A model generated the notes under the pieces. It did not search any database and was not told the DNA's origin. It saw nothing but the letters and a program-made list of their open reading frames with translations. DNA of 5,861 bases from Bradyrhizobium sp. (GTDB lineage Bacteria; Pseudomonadota; Alphaproteobacteria; Rhizobiales; Xanthobacteraceae): assembly GCA_028290165.1 (NCBI GenBank), contig JAQGKJ010000726.1:1-5861 (forward strand), given 5' to 3'. Positions 5,793-5,861 of the stretch are shown here, one piece after another. The translations under genes were made by a program, and so were the position numbers. Within the stretch, counting starts at the first letter, position 1. Each line of letters begins with the position of its first letter.

Positions 5793-5861
5793 TTAGTTCA
5801 GGCGGAAGGGAGTGTTTTCATTCCATATCCAATATTCCACGAATGCCCCTTGGCGAGCGCC
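5793..5861 (-). CDS. Possible C-terminal end of a gene entering from the right
   Basis: A minus-strand frame is open from the window edge to a TAA at 5795-5793 and gives 22 residues (ending EYWIWNENTPFRLN). The residue mix looks protein-like. A second minus-strand frame is also open for 20 codons here, so the evidence is weak. No family is recognised. Confidence 0.2.
   Translation of the reverse strand, partial: GARQGAFVEYWIWNENTPFRLN

Overview
The window looks like a chromosomal stretch of a GC-rich alphaproteobacterium. Codon choice, the catabolic-operon-plus-LysR layout and the GC-rich intergenic repeat all resemble Bradyrhizobium/Rhodopseudomonas-type genomes. That assignment is an impression from memory, not a search.

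Positions 1-3459 hold a compact minus-strand operon. In transcription order it encodes a creatininase-family metal-dependent amidohydrolase (3459-2641), a small single-domain cupin (2614-2189), a RutB-like isochorismatase-superfamily cysteine hydrolase (2192-1365) and a GlcD-like FAD-binding oxidoreductase of the VAO/PCMH fold (1368-13). The first gap is 26 nt. The next two junctions are 4-nt stop/start overlaps (ATGA, GTGA), so the last three genes are probably translationally coupled. A Shine-Dalgarno-like GAGG and an ATG right after the last stop suggest that the operon continues beyond position 1.

Positions 3460-3626 form a divergent control region containing a perfect 17-nt inverted repeat of the T-N11-A type. 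It leads into a plus-strand LysR-type regulator (3627-4544), the obvious candidate regulator of the operon. Two hydrolases acting on C-N bonds, a cupin and a flavin dehydrogenase together suggest an inducible pathway that opens or trims an amide, lactam or ureido compound and oxidises the product. The substrate cannot be read from the sequence. The creatininase-family protein lacks a residue typical of true creatininases, so creatinine itself is unlikely.

Positions 4545-5861 contain no convincing complete gene. The region is dominated by a very large palindrome: two 317-bp arms (4971-5287 and 5335-5651) that match at 310 of 317 positions without indels, around a 47-nt spacer. Decayed outer arms extend the symmetry to about 4861 and 5785. 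Mismatches become denser away from the centre. Long open frames in this region are mirror images of each other and are probably not genes. This hairpin element is the most unusual feature of the window.
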